A DNA stretch of 64,000 nucleotides. It comes from Tritrichomonas musculus (Eukaryota; Parabasalia; Tritrichomonadida; Tritrichomonadidae). Location of the stretch: contig JAPFFF010000035.1 in NCBI GenBank assembly GCA_039105265.1, forward strand, positions 592,835 through 656,834, in the 5' to 3' direction. A program made the translations under genes and the position numbers. The notes below the pieces were generated by a model. It worked only from the letters and a program-made list of their open reading frames with translations. It was not told the origin of the DNA and ran no database searches. Positions 27,239 through 36,439 of the stretch are shown piece after piece (within the stretch, counting starts at the first letter, position 1; the number at the start of each line of letters is the position of its first letter).

Positions 27239-28850
27239 CAAAGTTTAGTTGAAAAATAATAACATTTTTCTTCTTGTAGTATTCAGAAATCCCATAAAAA
27301 TAATGAAGACTCGATTCATCTTAATAAATGATCAATTTTAGATCCAACTCAGTTTGATCAGGTAGAATCATCTGAAAAAGTCTTTAATAAAATCGAAATC
27401 ACAAATTCAATTATATCATATTTTATGAGTTATACTAATGTCGATGACGAAATTTTTGTGTTTTCAAGTGATTCTTATCCTCTAGATTGGCTGAATACAT
27501 TATATTCTATGAAAAAGTTTTGATATTTCCTGGATTTTCGAATAAAAGGAAAGAGTGGAATTATACATATCTATCCTGCGAGCTAAATAAATTGAACATG
27601 TTTCAAAGCGTCCCACAAAATGATCACCATAAGTTTTGTTGTGTTCACCAAAAAAATCCAAAATGGAAAGTTTCAATAAAATTTGATTAACAAATTACAG
27701 TTAAAGCATAATTGGATTTTGTTAGGAGTTTTTTGCTCTGCCACCATAATCAATTTTTTTCTATTAAGAGAAAAATTAAAAAATTAAGAACCAAATATGT
27801 GTCTCAAATTGAACCAAATAGCAGTTCTTTAAAACTATTGAAATACTCATCTCTAATATTAAATTCAATATATGACTTTTCAAACGTATTTATTTTTTTT
27901 GTTCATAAAATGATCAGAGATGGTATTCAAGAAAACGATGATACAGAAACTATAATAAGATATTATGAAACTTTTTGTGATGAAGATACTGAAACTGTTT
28001 CAAGCATTGAAGTATTAAAAGAAAAAATAGCTGGATATTTACTATTTAATATCTTTCCTACAGGAAAAAAACGTAGAAATTATCCAAAAATATCTTATAA
28101 AGAAAAAAACTGATATATTATTTCAGGAAGGTATATACTACCTTGGTCGAAATCATTAGTGGAAGATAACCAGATTAATAGTTATCTTCTTGATGCAACA
28201 TTTCGAATAATGCCATATTTTGATACATCAATCATTATGGCTTCAATATTCAATACTGGTATGACATTGGGATTCTCTTTCACAAGGACTGAGGAGTCAG
28301 AAAGCTTTAAACTACTATTTGATAATTTGAATAGTAAATGCGGAATAAGCTTTGATAAGAAAGTTATAGAAACTGATCAAGGAACGGCGCTGAGTTCTAC
28401 AATTAAACTTCATGAAATGATCCACTTAAAGTGTCTTAGACACTTTTTAAAAAATTTACAGCCTAATAATAGTTATCATATGAAACAGTTAATAGAGTAC
28501 TGTTAAGATTTTGAATTCAAAAAGACTTTGAAAGAGCTAAACAAGTATTTTCAAAAAAGCAATATCATTAGAGGATTCACACTTGCAAACAGGGAAACAA
28601 TCCTTAGTTTCTGTAAAGGCATATATCTATGATATACTTAATAAAGACGGTTTAATATATAACTATGAAAATGGTTCAATTCAATTCAATTCAATGAAAA
28701 AGATAAATGGGATAAATTATCTATGCTAAACAGAATAAAATATCGGATGCCATCAACGACCAATAGCCTTGAGAGTTATCATGGTCAATTAAAGGTTCCA
28801 ATTGATAGCATTTTATTATCGATTATCTGAGTTAAAAAAAGTGCCAAACC
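27050..28850 (+). mobile_element. MULE-type DNA transposon fossil (transposase)
   Basis: Decayed coding sequence of a Mutator-like transposase. A leading region (27077-27480) is broken. At 27600-27750 a WRKY/GCM1-like zinc-binding pattern can be read (FCCVHQKNPKW ... CHHNQF). From 28130 the DDE domain appears: NSYLLDATFRIMPYFDTSII carries the first Asp, ETDQGTALSS the second, and LKCLRHFLKNL follows. The C-terminal landmark TTNSLESYHGQLK is at 28750-28795. Several stops and at least one frame change prevent a full product. Terminal repeats were not located, so the true ends are uncertain. TvMULE-type elements are known from Trichomonas vaginalis. Confidence 0.75.
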
Positions 28851-29199
28851 TGATAATTGATATCAGAATAACAAGCCTATATGAGGGGACTATAATTTTG
28901 GAGTCTATCTTTTCAAATGTTATTAAATTTTTTTTCTTATACAATGAGTTTTATTTAGAAATAATAATTTCAATATGTAGGTGTACTATCCAATGAATAT
29001 TGAATGAATTATGAGTAATTGCATAATATGTTTTTGCAGTTATTTCATTAAATCAGAAAATTCGCTCTGATACAGTTTTGTGTATTTGATATAGATTAAT
29101 AATTTCTAGTCAACTTTTTTATATCCATACAATTGGTTGAGTTATTTAGCAAAGAAAAAGCTATTGAAAGAAGAGATTGTTGATGTTCTACAATTGATT
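28851..29199. other. AT-rich spacer after the MULE fossil
   Basis: About 350 bp. A short frame without homology at 28802-28996 is the only open stretch and I do not call it. The 3' terminus of the MULE may lie here. Confidence 0.35.
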
Positions 29200-29486
29200 T
29201 GCAAATTAGTCCATCAAACGTTTATTTAAGATTCATTCATTATATTCATGAAGATGAAAAAACAACGATTAACATTCTCGTCAATGAAGGAAAAGAAAGT
29301 TATAGAGGAAAAGTGACATTTTCATTTTTACAAGATAATTCATCTTTCTCTTCTCATTACATATATGATGCATAGAATGATCGAATCATTGAAGCAGAAA
29401 TGGAAGGAAATTCAATGAATATAGAAATAGAACCACTCAAAAGTTTAATTGTTGTTTTTGATAATTGTAAAGCAATTGCAATTTAA
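29200..29486 (+). pseudogene. 3' fragment of an unidentified gene (possibly a glycosidase)
   Basis: The frame reads DLQISPSNVYLRFIHYIHED, then INILVNEGKESYRGKVTFSF, a stop after HYIYDA, then RIIEAEMEGNSMNIEIEPLK and LIVVFDN to the terminal stop at 29486. Alternating beta-like segments ending a long protein recall the C-terminal sandwich of GH2-like glycosidases (YDAWN-type motif), but this is a weak inference. There is at least one in-frame stop and no start. Confidence 0.4.
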
Positions 29487-29772
29487 ACCAATAAAGTTAT
29501 ACTTATTTATAAATGGATTGTAATCAGAACTTTTTGTACAATCCATTCAATTAATTTGTTATAAATTTGAATTGAATTAAAAAATAACGTGTTTTGTTTA
29601 TATTCAATTTTTTATATCTAAATATCTAATAATATTTTGCAATATTGTCTATCTTTCAAATAAAAAAAATATATATTATAAATGTTTTAGATAAAATTAC
29701 AATAAGAATTAGTTTAATTTCTACTATTATGACTTTTTTATTGTTTAATTCATTTTGATACAACATTCCTGA
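29487..29772. other. AT-rich spacer
   Basis: Plain AT-rich DNA between the gene fragment and the inverted-repeat element. Nothing recognised. Confidence 0.35.
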
Positions 29773-29781
29773 CAGCTAAAT

Positions 29782-30501
29782 TAGACCTTCGGCGGTTATA
29801 TAAATTACGGTAACTTCTCCGTTTTTTGAATAGTTTATTTGAAAAAAGTAAAACGGTACACTGAAGACAAAAAACGGAATTATCCGCACGGCAAAACTTT
29901 TTGTTTGATTAAATAGTTATCAATATATTCAATCTTATTAAACTTTTTGTTAACATTTAAGGTACAAATCCAGTACGTTTAGTAACCGCAATTTTTTTTG
30001 ACATTCTCAAAGAATAAAATGACATGTTAAATAAAAAACGATTATTTTCATCCATTTCATATAACATGTCATAATGTTTATTTAAATTGTAAAATAAGTG
30101 TCAAAAACAAACCTAGTCAATTTAAACTTTTTCAGAGACATGCAACTATTCAAATAATAAACGTTCTCCTGTTCAAAAAATAACGTACAGGATTTGTACC
30201 TTAAATATAACTAAATTTTTTTTTGTATTTTTTGTATTTTTGAAATAGATTCAACAGAAGAAGTAAAAAAAACATGAAAGTTGAAGAATCTCTTCTTAAC
30301 TTTATATATATAAATTTTATTTTTACGTTTGAGTTTTTTATAGTTCAATTGTTATTAGAGTAGGGTACAAAGTTCGAATTTCTAATTTCATATTTTTTTT
30401 TTTTAAATAATCCAACCAAATAAATACGGTAAATGCTTTTTTTTCTTTTAAACCGTTCTGTGTAAACTACCATAAAAAACGGCACACGGTCGAAAGGTCT
30501 A
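29782..30501. mobile_element. Non-autonomous inverted-repeat element with 9-bp target duplication
   Basis: The left end reads TAGACCTTCGGCGG; the right end, reverse-complemented, reads TAGACCTTTCGACCG. The flanks carry an identical 9-bp CAGCTAAAT (29773-29781 and 30502-30510), the size typical of Mutator-like elements. The 720-bp body has no coding sequence. ACGG/CCGT motifs recur near both ends (for example AAAACGGTACAC and AAACGGCACACGGTCG), like transposase-binding sites. A nested smaller element occupies 29960-30201. A decayed MULE transposase lies 1 kb upstream; a family link is only inferred. Confidence 0.75.
29960..30201. mobile_element. MITE, 242 bp, TA-flanked, nested in the larger element
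   Basis: The termini are AGGTACAAATCCAGTACGTT and, on the other strand, AGGTACAAATCCTGTACGTT, so they match at 19 of 20 positions. Both ends abut TA (29958-29959 and 30202-30203), which fits the Tc1/mariner superfamily. No coding capacity. It lies inside the 29782-30501 element and is therefore the later insertion. Confidence 0.8.
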
Positions 30502-30510
30502 CAGCTAAAT

Positions 30511-31070
30511 TATTTTTTAAGTGGTTTTATTATCTGTGTAAATCATTTAACTGCATTATTATTTTAATTTTTAAACATCGTGACAGTAAAATCATTTTAT
30601 TATTTTCACTTAAATTTTTCACAATATTAGTTTTTTCATAACGTGACAGCATCATCTAGTTTTTTTTTGTTTTTTTGAATATTTTTTTGATTGTTTTGAT
30701 CAAATTGACCTTTCATTACGAGTTTTGAAATGCAGTTTTCTATTTTTACTTCATTTTTCTTGCCATCTACACACCTCACTAGAAATTATTAAGAATTATT
30801 TCAAATATTCAATTATGATATTCAAAAAAGATCGAGTTTTTTAAACTCAGAAAAGATCAAAATCTAATAAATTAATATAATGTATTATTTTGATAATAAT
30901 TTTATATTTGAATAGCTTTTCAACCGCTAAAAAAGCATTTTTGATTTTTACAATAAAAAATACGTTATATCGATAATACTTTCACCTTCAAAGGTAAAAT
31001 ATACATAAAAAATCGTCAAATATTTGAATAATCAATTCAAAATTATAAAAATTTATATTTTTTTTATAAT
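30511..31070. other. Upstream region of the Polo-like kinase gene
   Basis: About 560 bp of AT-rich DNA. CGTGACAG occurs twice (about 30579 and 30641). No clear initiator box precedes the kinase frame, unlike most other genes here. Confidence 0.35.
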
Positions 31071-33638
31071 TTGCCACACGAACAATATAATCTTCCGCCA
31101 ATAATTTCCTTTAAGCAGCCAGATGGTACCAAGCACGTATTCATCCGTAATGAAGAGATTGGTCATGGTTCATTTTCAAATGTATATCGAGTTATTCATC
31201 AAAATACTAACAAAATTTATGCGATGAAAGTAATATCTAAAAAACGATATTCAAAAAGTAAAACTGCCTTAGAAGCATTAAGAAACGAGATCGAAATACA
31301 AAAGCTAGTTAAACATCCGAATATTATCTCGTTAGATTATTCATTTTCAGATGAACTCTATCAATACTTTATTCTAGAATATTGCCCAGGGCCTAATATT
31401 CGCGAATATCTATACAAATGCGAAAATTACCGCATCAAAGAATCTGAAATTAGAAAAATTTTAAAAGACGCAATTCAAGGTTTAGTCTACCTTCATGACC
31501 AAGGAATAACACATTATGACATAAAGTTAGAAAATTTTGTTATTGGAATGGATGGAAACGTGAAAATTGGCGATTTTACACTTTCAACTTTTCAAGAAGG
31601 TGAAAAAGGTAAAAAATTTTCAATTTTTGGTACATTCAATTATTTGAGTCCAGAAATGATCGCCAAAGAAGAAAGAGATGAAACTAGTAAAGTTGATATT
31701 TGGGCCATTGGAGTTTCTACTTTTTATATGCTTACTGGAAAACCACCTTTTAAAGGTACTAGTAAAGAAATTACATCAGAGAACATTTTGAAAGGTGAAA
31801 TTCAATTCCCTCTCAATTTTTCAATTTCTAAAGAAATTAAGGATTTTATTTTTAATATTTTTCAACGTGATCCCCACAAAAGACCGTCCGCTAAAGAGTT
31901 GTTAAATCACCCGTTCTTGACTAAAAATGATATTGAAAATGTTTGCTTGTTTAAATCTAGTAGTTTACCGCCTTTGAATTTGGTGAGGTATAAGCAAAAT
32001 GAAATCATAAAACAAACTTGGTGTCAACAACTCAACGATAATAAAAAAAATCTACCTAAACATCAAAATGATAATTTAAAGCAACCTTTGTGCCATCAAC
32101 TAGAGAGTAATAAACTAAATTTATGTGCACCACTCAATGACAGTAAACAAGTCTCAGCAAAACAACAAACAACTAATGCAAAAGAAAATTTATGCACACC
32201 ACTTAATAATGACAGTAAACAAGTCTCAGCAAAACAACAAACAACTAATGTAAAGGAAAATTTATGCACACCACTTAATAATGATAGTAAACAAGTCTCA
32301 GCAAAACAACAAACAACTAATGCAAAAGAAAATTTATGCACACCACTTAATAATGACAGTAAACAAGTCTCAGCAAAACAACAAACAACTAATGCAAAGG
32401 AAAATTTATGCACACCACTCAATAATGACAGTAAACAAGTTTCAGCAAAACAACAAACAACTAATGCAAAAGAAAATTTATGTACACCACTCAATGACAG
32501 TAAACAAAATTACCAACAAACAACTAAAGAAAAACCACTTTTATGTCCATCAAATAATGAAAATAAGCAGAATTTTTTTGTGCCACCACCTAATAATATA
32601 AAGCCACTTTTATGTCCACCGATCAATAATAATAAACAAAATTTAGTAAGACCACCAACCACCAATGTAAAACCATCACCTTTATGTCCACCACTTAATG
32701 ATAACAAACATAATTTACGAAGACCACCAACATCCAAACAGAAGCCACCTTTATGCCCACCGCTTAATGATAACAAACATAATTTACGAAGACCACCAAC
32801 TGCTCGTTTTAAGTCACCTTTATATCCACCACATCATAATAACAAACAAATTTCACCACGACGACCAGCAGTTAAACGCACATTACATAGTCCACGTAAT
32901 CAAATTAAACCACTTATATCAAAACAACACAATTCTAATCCAAAACAGCCACAGAATCTCCCACATACAGAAACTAGACCAATTTCACCACGAATGTGCA
33001 TTTTAGGTGATAATGGAACCATTTCAATTTGTGCAGACATCAAACAAACAACCTCTAAAAGCTTCATTATACCAAAATATTTTGTTTCACGATATTTTTT
33101 CGTTAATGACGATTTTAATTACTTATTGATTGATGGAACTGTTGGTATTTGTTTTAAAGATAAATCACGTATTGTTATGGATCCATTTGAAAAATTTGTT
33201 CAGTTTTACAATAATCAAACAACAGAAAGTCCTGAAATTATTTATTTAACTAATTCTAATGAAAATGAAGAACCTGAATTTATTTCATTAGTTAAAAAAG
33301 CTTCTAAACATTTTAAGAAAATTAGATTTTCTTACAATTTACCTAGATTTAATTATGATCCTAAAGTTTATTTACATAATATTACTTCATTTATTAAAAA
33401 TGAAGATTCAATTCTTTTTCAATTGGATGATATGAATTTTCAAATTAATTTTGATGATAATGTCAAAATGATCATTTTATGGAATGATAAAAAATTATGC
33501 TTTTTTAGATCATTTAAAGAAAAATGTACTTTGTTGGATTGGAATAATGTTGCAAGTATGAATTCTAATTCTGATGAACTTAAAAAATTTAAATTAGCAA
33601 AAGTTTTATTATCAAATTTATCACTCACAATGTGCTGA
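31071..33638 (+). CDS. Polo-like protein kinase with C-terminal polo boxes
   Basis: Numbering is from the TTG at 31071. The kinase domain (about 25-285) has glycine loop GHGSFSNV, Lys53 in YAMKVISKK, catalytic loop HYDIKLENF (148-156) and DFT (168-170) for DFG, followed by GTFNYLSPEM and DIWAIGVSTFYML. From about 655 there are two polo-box-like segments: VSRYFFVND...YLLIDGTVGICF and NITSFIKNEDSILFQLDDMN. Kinase plus paired polo boxes defines Polo-like kinases, which act in mitosis and at basal bodies. A long Pro/Asn/Gln linker with 72-bp repeats joins them. No in-frame ATG lies between the upstream stop (31029) and the kinase core; the first ATG would remove the glycine loop. The start is therefore lost, non-AUG, or in an unseen exon. 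Confidence 0.8.
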   Translation: MPHEQYNLPPIISFKQPDGTKHVFIRNEEIGHGSFSNVYRVIHQNTNKIYAMKVISKKRYSKSKTALEALRNEIEIQKLVKHPNIISLDYSFSDELYQYFILEYCPGPNIREYLYKCENYRIKESEIRKILKDAIQGLVYLHDQGITHYDIKLENFVIGMDGNVKIGDFTLSTFQEGEKGKKFSIFGTFNYLSPEMIAKEERDETSKVDIWAIGVSTFYMLTGKPPFKGTSKEITSENILKGEIQFPLNFSISKEIKDFIFNIFQRDPHKRPSAKELLNHPFLTKNDIENVCLFKSSSLPPLNLVRYKQNEIIKQTWCQQLNDNKKNLPKHQNDNLKQPLCHQLESNKLNLCAPLNDSKQVSAKQQTTNAKENLCTPLNNDSKQVSAKQQTTNVKENLCTPLNNDSKQVSAKQQTTNAKENLCTPLNNDSKQVSAKQQTTNAKENLCTPLNNDSKQVSAKQQTTNAKENLCTPLNDSKQNYQQTTKEKPLLCPSNNENKQNFFVPPPNNIKPLLCPPINNNKQNLVRPPTTNVKPSPLCPPLNDNKHNLRRPPTSKQKPPLCPPLNDNKHNLRRPPTARFKSPLYPPHHNNKQISPRRPAVKRTLHSPRNQIKPLISKQHNSNPKQPQNLPHTETRPISPRMCILGDNGTISICADIKQTTSKSFIIPKYFVSRYFFVNDDFNYLLIDGTVGICFKDKSRIVMDPFEKFVQFYNNQTTESPEIIYLTNSNENEEPEFISLVKKASKHFKKIRFSYNLPRFNYDPKVYLHNITSFIKNEDSILFQLDDMNFQINFDDNVKMIILWNDKKLCFFRSFKEKCTLLDWNNVASMNSNSDELKKFKLAKVLLSNLSLTMC
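32136..32492 (+). repeat. In-frame 72-bp tandem repeat, five copies
   Basis: Five copies of a 24-residue unit, SKQVSAKQQTTNAKENLCTP plus NN/D residues, the first one codon shorter. Copies are nearly identical at DNA level, so expansion is recent. More diverged relatives of the unit (LCPPLNDNKHNLRRPPT) fill the rest of the linker to about 32850. Confidence 0.9.
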
Positions 33639-34095
33639 TTTTATTTGATTTATATTGCTTACCATAAAAAAAAGTTAAGCAGTATTTCATTTAGTTTTTT
33701 TATTTATTTCAATTAATGTTATCCATTCTTCTTCTTCTTTTTTTTTTTTATAAACATCATCAGCGCGAATATTTTTGTATCTTTTTATTTTGTTTAAATT
33801 GCATCTTTTTAGCCTAGATCGATCTAGGCAAATACAAATTGAAACTATGAATTCTTCAATTTAAATGCACAGATATTCTTTGATTAAATTAAAACCATTT
33901 AAATCAAAATCCGATGCAAAAAAATCTAGTGGACATTTGGGTGGAATATAATTTTCATTTAATGAAGTACATTTATTAAATAAAAACGAAAATACTCTTA
34001 TTAACAGGAAGAAAAGCTAGAAAAAGAGATGTTGATAATTCAAAAAGCAAATACTGCTTTTAAATATAGATATTATTAATAAATATAAGGTTTTT
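33639..34095. other. Spacer with an 18-bp perfect palindrome
   Basis: AT-rich DNA. The only notable item is GCCTAGATCGATCTAGGC at 33812-33829, a perfect palindrome unusually GC-rich for its surroundings. Function unknown. Confidence 0.4.
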
Positions 34096-34251
34096 TACAT
34101 TGCGTTAAAATTGTATTCGATTGAAGAAGAGCAAATAATTAGCTTTTCTAGGACCGTTTTCTATTCAATTTTAAAGAATCCCAAACTGACGATTGAAAGC
34201 GAAGACAGTCTCCTTGACCTATATGAGATGATAGTTCATAATATTCATTAG
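34096..34251 (+). pseudogene. Unidentified 3' gene fragment
   Basis: A 51-codon open tail reads YIALKLYSIEEEQIISFSRT, then LKNPKLTIESEDSLLDLYEM, ending at a stop at 34249-34251. The phrase PKLTIESEDSLLDLYE is the kind found in large trichomonad families with BTB/BACK-like helices. That link is weak. There is no start, so it is a relic. Confidence 0.35.
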
Positions 34252-34300
34252 CTTTATTATAATCTTGTTTGACTTCATGTCCATAATAGTAAAGATTTCC
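34215..34300 (-). pseudogene. Sel1-repeat remnant
   Basis: The minus strand reads YLGNLYYYGHEVKQDYNKAN followed by EYYELSS, a single Sel1 repeat. It overlaps the plus-strand fragment at 34096-34251 and stands alone. Confidence 0.5.
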
Positions 34301-34317
34301 TAAATAAATAAATGATT

Positions 34318-34743
34318 ATGAATTGTTTTGTTGAATTGTTTATTATAATCTCGTATAAAGACGCAAATAAAACAAAAATTAAAATTTCCATATTTATAAC
34401 AGGAATTGAAAAAACAGATCAAGAATTTCGTAATAACAAAATAATTGACATTGTTAGAATTGATTCGAGTGTAAAAGAAATATAGAGTAATGGTTTTAAT
34501 GGTTCATTTGAAGGATGTTCATCACTAACACAAATCACAATTCCATCATCTGTAACCTCAATTGGAGAATCTGCTTTCATTTTTTGTAGATCACTAACAC
34601 AAATCACAATTCCATCATCTGTAACCTCAATTGGAAATTCTGCTTTCATTTTTTGTAGATCACTAGCACAAATCACAATTTCATCATCTTTAAATTCAAA
34701 TAATCTTGGAATCAATTCCAGCGCCACAAAAAATCTAACTTGA
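34318..34743 (+). pseudogene. BspA-type leucine-rich-repeat gene remnant
   Basis: From an ATG at 34318 the frame reads through ITGIEKTDQEFRNNKIIDIV to an in-frame stop near 34486. It continues in the same frame with [40 protein letters not shown] and a third partial repeat to the stop at 34743. Repeats two and three are almost identical at DNA level (about 75 bp each). With one internal stop and so few repeats it is a decayed fragment. BspA-like proteins form a very large, often surface-located family in trichomonads. Confidence 0.65.
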
Positions 34744-34827
34744 TAAATTAGACTTCTTGAGAAAACTGCTTTTGAAATAAATAAAAAACCATTTTAAATT
34801 TCAAATATTATTTTGTTATTATGATTA

Positions 34828-35645
34828 TTAAAGTTCAAATGCAGATGAATTTTTTTGTTTAGCTGATATTTCATAATTTTCTTTAGCTTTATTATAATCT
34901 TGCTTAATGATACTTTACATGCCAAAAAAAAGATAAAATATTGAATTGCTTGAAGTAATGAATGATTCATATATTAATTGTTCTTTTGCAGGAGTTTTTT
35001 GTGATAAAGAGAATTGTTGGCAAAATGATGTAAAAAAATTATCATTATATTTTATTTCAATTTCTTGATTTGTAATTCTTGTTTTCAAGCTGAATTTTAT
35101 ACATTTTGTAAAAAGTGATTGAATGATAATTGGCGCATGACTTAATGATGGAATTTCATCATCATTTATAATGTAATGAACTGTTCCTTTAAATGAATAA
35201 AGATCTCTCTTTTCAGATAAATAATAAATTAATAAACCAAGTGAATAGATATCCGTTGGATATGAAACATTTCCACCTTGAAATTGTTCAGGTGATGAAT
35301 AAATCATTGAGCAAATATCGTTTGTCATTGTTTTTAACAATTCATCATCTTCCTTTGGATGGCGTCATTGGTTCTGATACGTTCTTTTCTTCTTCATTTG
35401 GATGGCGAATTGAATCAAAGTCAGAAATGTAAGGAAGAAAGTCATGGTCAATTAGAATGTTGGAAGGTTTGAGATCACGATGAATGAGTTCATTTGAGTG
35501 AAGGTAGTCAATGCCTTGAATAATTCGATTGATCGCCAAAAGTGAAAATGCATCATCAATTTTGTCTGGATTCGATGAAACAAACGATTCATGTGAATCA
35601 TTGCACATGTACTCAAATATAAATCCTATCGTTTTATCATCTTTT
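34828..35645 (-). pseudogene. Decayed protein kinase with Sel1 remnant
   Basis: On the minus strand the hinge region LLKKDDKTIGFIFEYMCNDS and catalytic loop LIHRDLKPSNILIDHDFLPY with SDFDS (DFG variant) lie at 35345-35645. After a frame change the C-lobe follows (IYSSPEQFQGG, TDIYSLGLLIYYLSEKRDLY). A short Sel1 piece, QDYNKAKENYEIS, ends at a stop at 34828. The N-lobe with its ATP-binding lysine is missing and the frame is broken, so no active kinase is expected. Confidence 0.7.
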
Positions 35646-35646
35646 T

Positions 35647-35898
35647 TTAAGAGATATATGATTCTTTATTATAAAAAAAGTATGTCATAAAATTGAATCT
35701 AAATAGTTGAGTAAACAATGAATTTACAACTATTTCCTTATCTGCATTTTCACATGCTAAAGTAAAATTGAGATATTTAAAAGAAAACTTTGAATATAGC
35801 TTCTTTAATGTATTTTTCTTTTTGCCGTCCTCATTAAATATTTCATTAAGTACATCTATATATTTTTGAGGGAGATCTTGAAATGATATTTCCTGCAT
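35647..35898 (-). CDS. Hypothetical 83-residue protein, possibly 5' part of the decayed kinase gene
   Basis: A short frame from an ATG at 35898 (MQEISFQDLPQKYIDVLNEI). It is predicted helical with a lysine-rich middle and resembles no family I can name. It sits directly upstream of, and on the same strand as, the kinase remnant, so it may be part of that dead gene. It could equally be chance. Confidence 0.25.
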   Translation of the reverse strand: MQEISFQDLPQKYIDVLNEIFNEDGKKKNTLKKLYSKFSFKYLNFTLACENADKEIVVNSLFTQLFRFNFMTYFFYNKESYIS

Positions 35899-36011
35899 TT
35901 ATCGGATTTCCAAAAGTAACAAAATGAAAATTTTCATTTTTCATTTATTCATATTATTTTATTCACTTTTATTTATTTATATTAAATTATATTTATTATT
36001 TATTTTTATAG
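35899..36011. other. AT-rich spacer
   Basis: Very AT-rich DNA (mostly ATTT repeats) bordering the GC-richer island at 36012. Nothing recognised. Confidence 0.3.
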
Positions 36012-36150
36012 TAACTATTGACTGAAATTCCCTAAGACATAGGGCTCTCTGCAGTAGAGCACCACAGTCTAGGTCCTCAAGATTACGATATTACATGCAG
36101 AAGAATTCCGCAATACGTGAGTTCCATCAGACCATAATAAAATGGCGCCT
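36012..36150. ncRNA. Candidate structured non-coding RNA (unassigned)
   Basis: A 140-bp island is clearly richer in G and C than the AT-rich DNA on both sides and has no open frame on either strand. Three compact hairpins can be read: CCCTAAGACATAGGG, CTCTCTGCAGTAGAG and GCAGAAGAATTCCGC. The first two are adjacent. I do not recognise a snRNA, tRNA, SRP or RNase P signature, and the strand is not known. It may instead be a relic of a GC-richer gene. Confidence 0.3.
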
Positions 36151-36439
36151 ATGTTCATTCAAAAAAATTTTCAAAGTTTGTTTATTATTTCACCAATCAG
36201 CCAACTTTTTAACTGTATTCACAAAAAGTTAAACTTTTTGTATTTGTACTGAAAATAAAAACGGATTTTTGATCGTCATTCCCTCAAAAAAAAAAAAAAA
36301 AAAAATTAGAATTTTGAATGACTTTTCCTTACGCCCAATAAGAATGCTAACCAATACTCCCATTGTTAAATTTGCTTTTTTTTAAATATAAAAAAGAAAT
36401 GAATGTATCCTAGGAAATGATTTTATTAAATATAATTAA
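36151..36439. other. AT-rich spacer with A run
   Basis: Spacer downstream of the 36440-42703 gene. It includes an uninterrupted A run of about 20 bases around 36285-36304. Nothing else recognised. Confidence 0.35.

Noticed and set aside
32096-32494. Repetitive Cys-rich minus-strand frame
   Set aside because: It is the complement of the 72-bp repeat in the Polo kinase linker.
34419-34727. Minus-strand frame with three similar repeats
   Set aside because: It is the antisense of BspA repeats on the plus strand.
36012-36150. tRNA or known snRNA in the GC-richer island
   Set aside because: No T-loop GTTCRANNC, anticodon arm or recognisable U-RNA motif fits; it is kept only as an unassigned RNA candidate.
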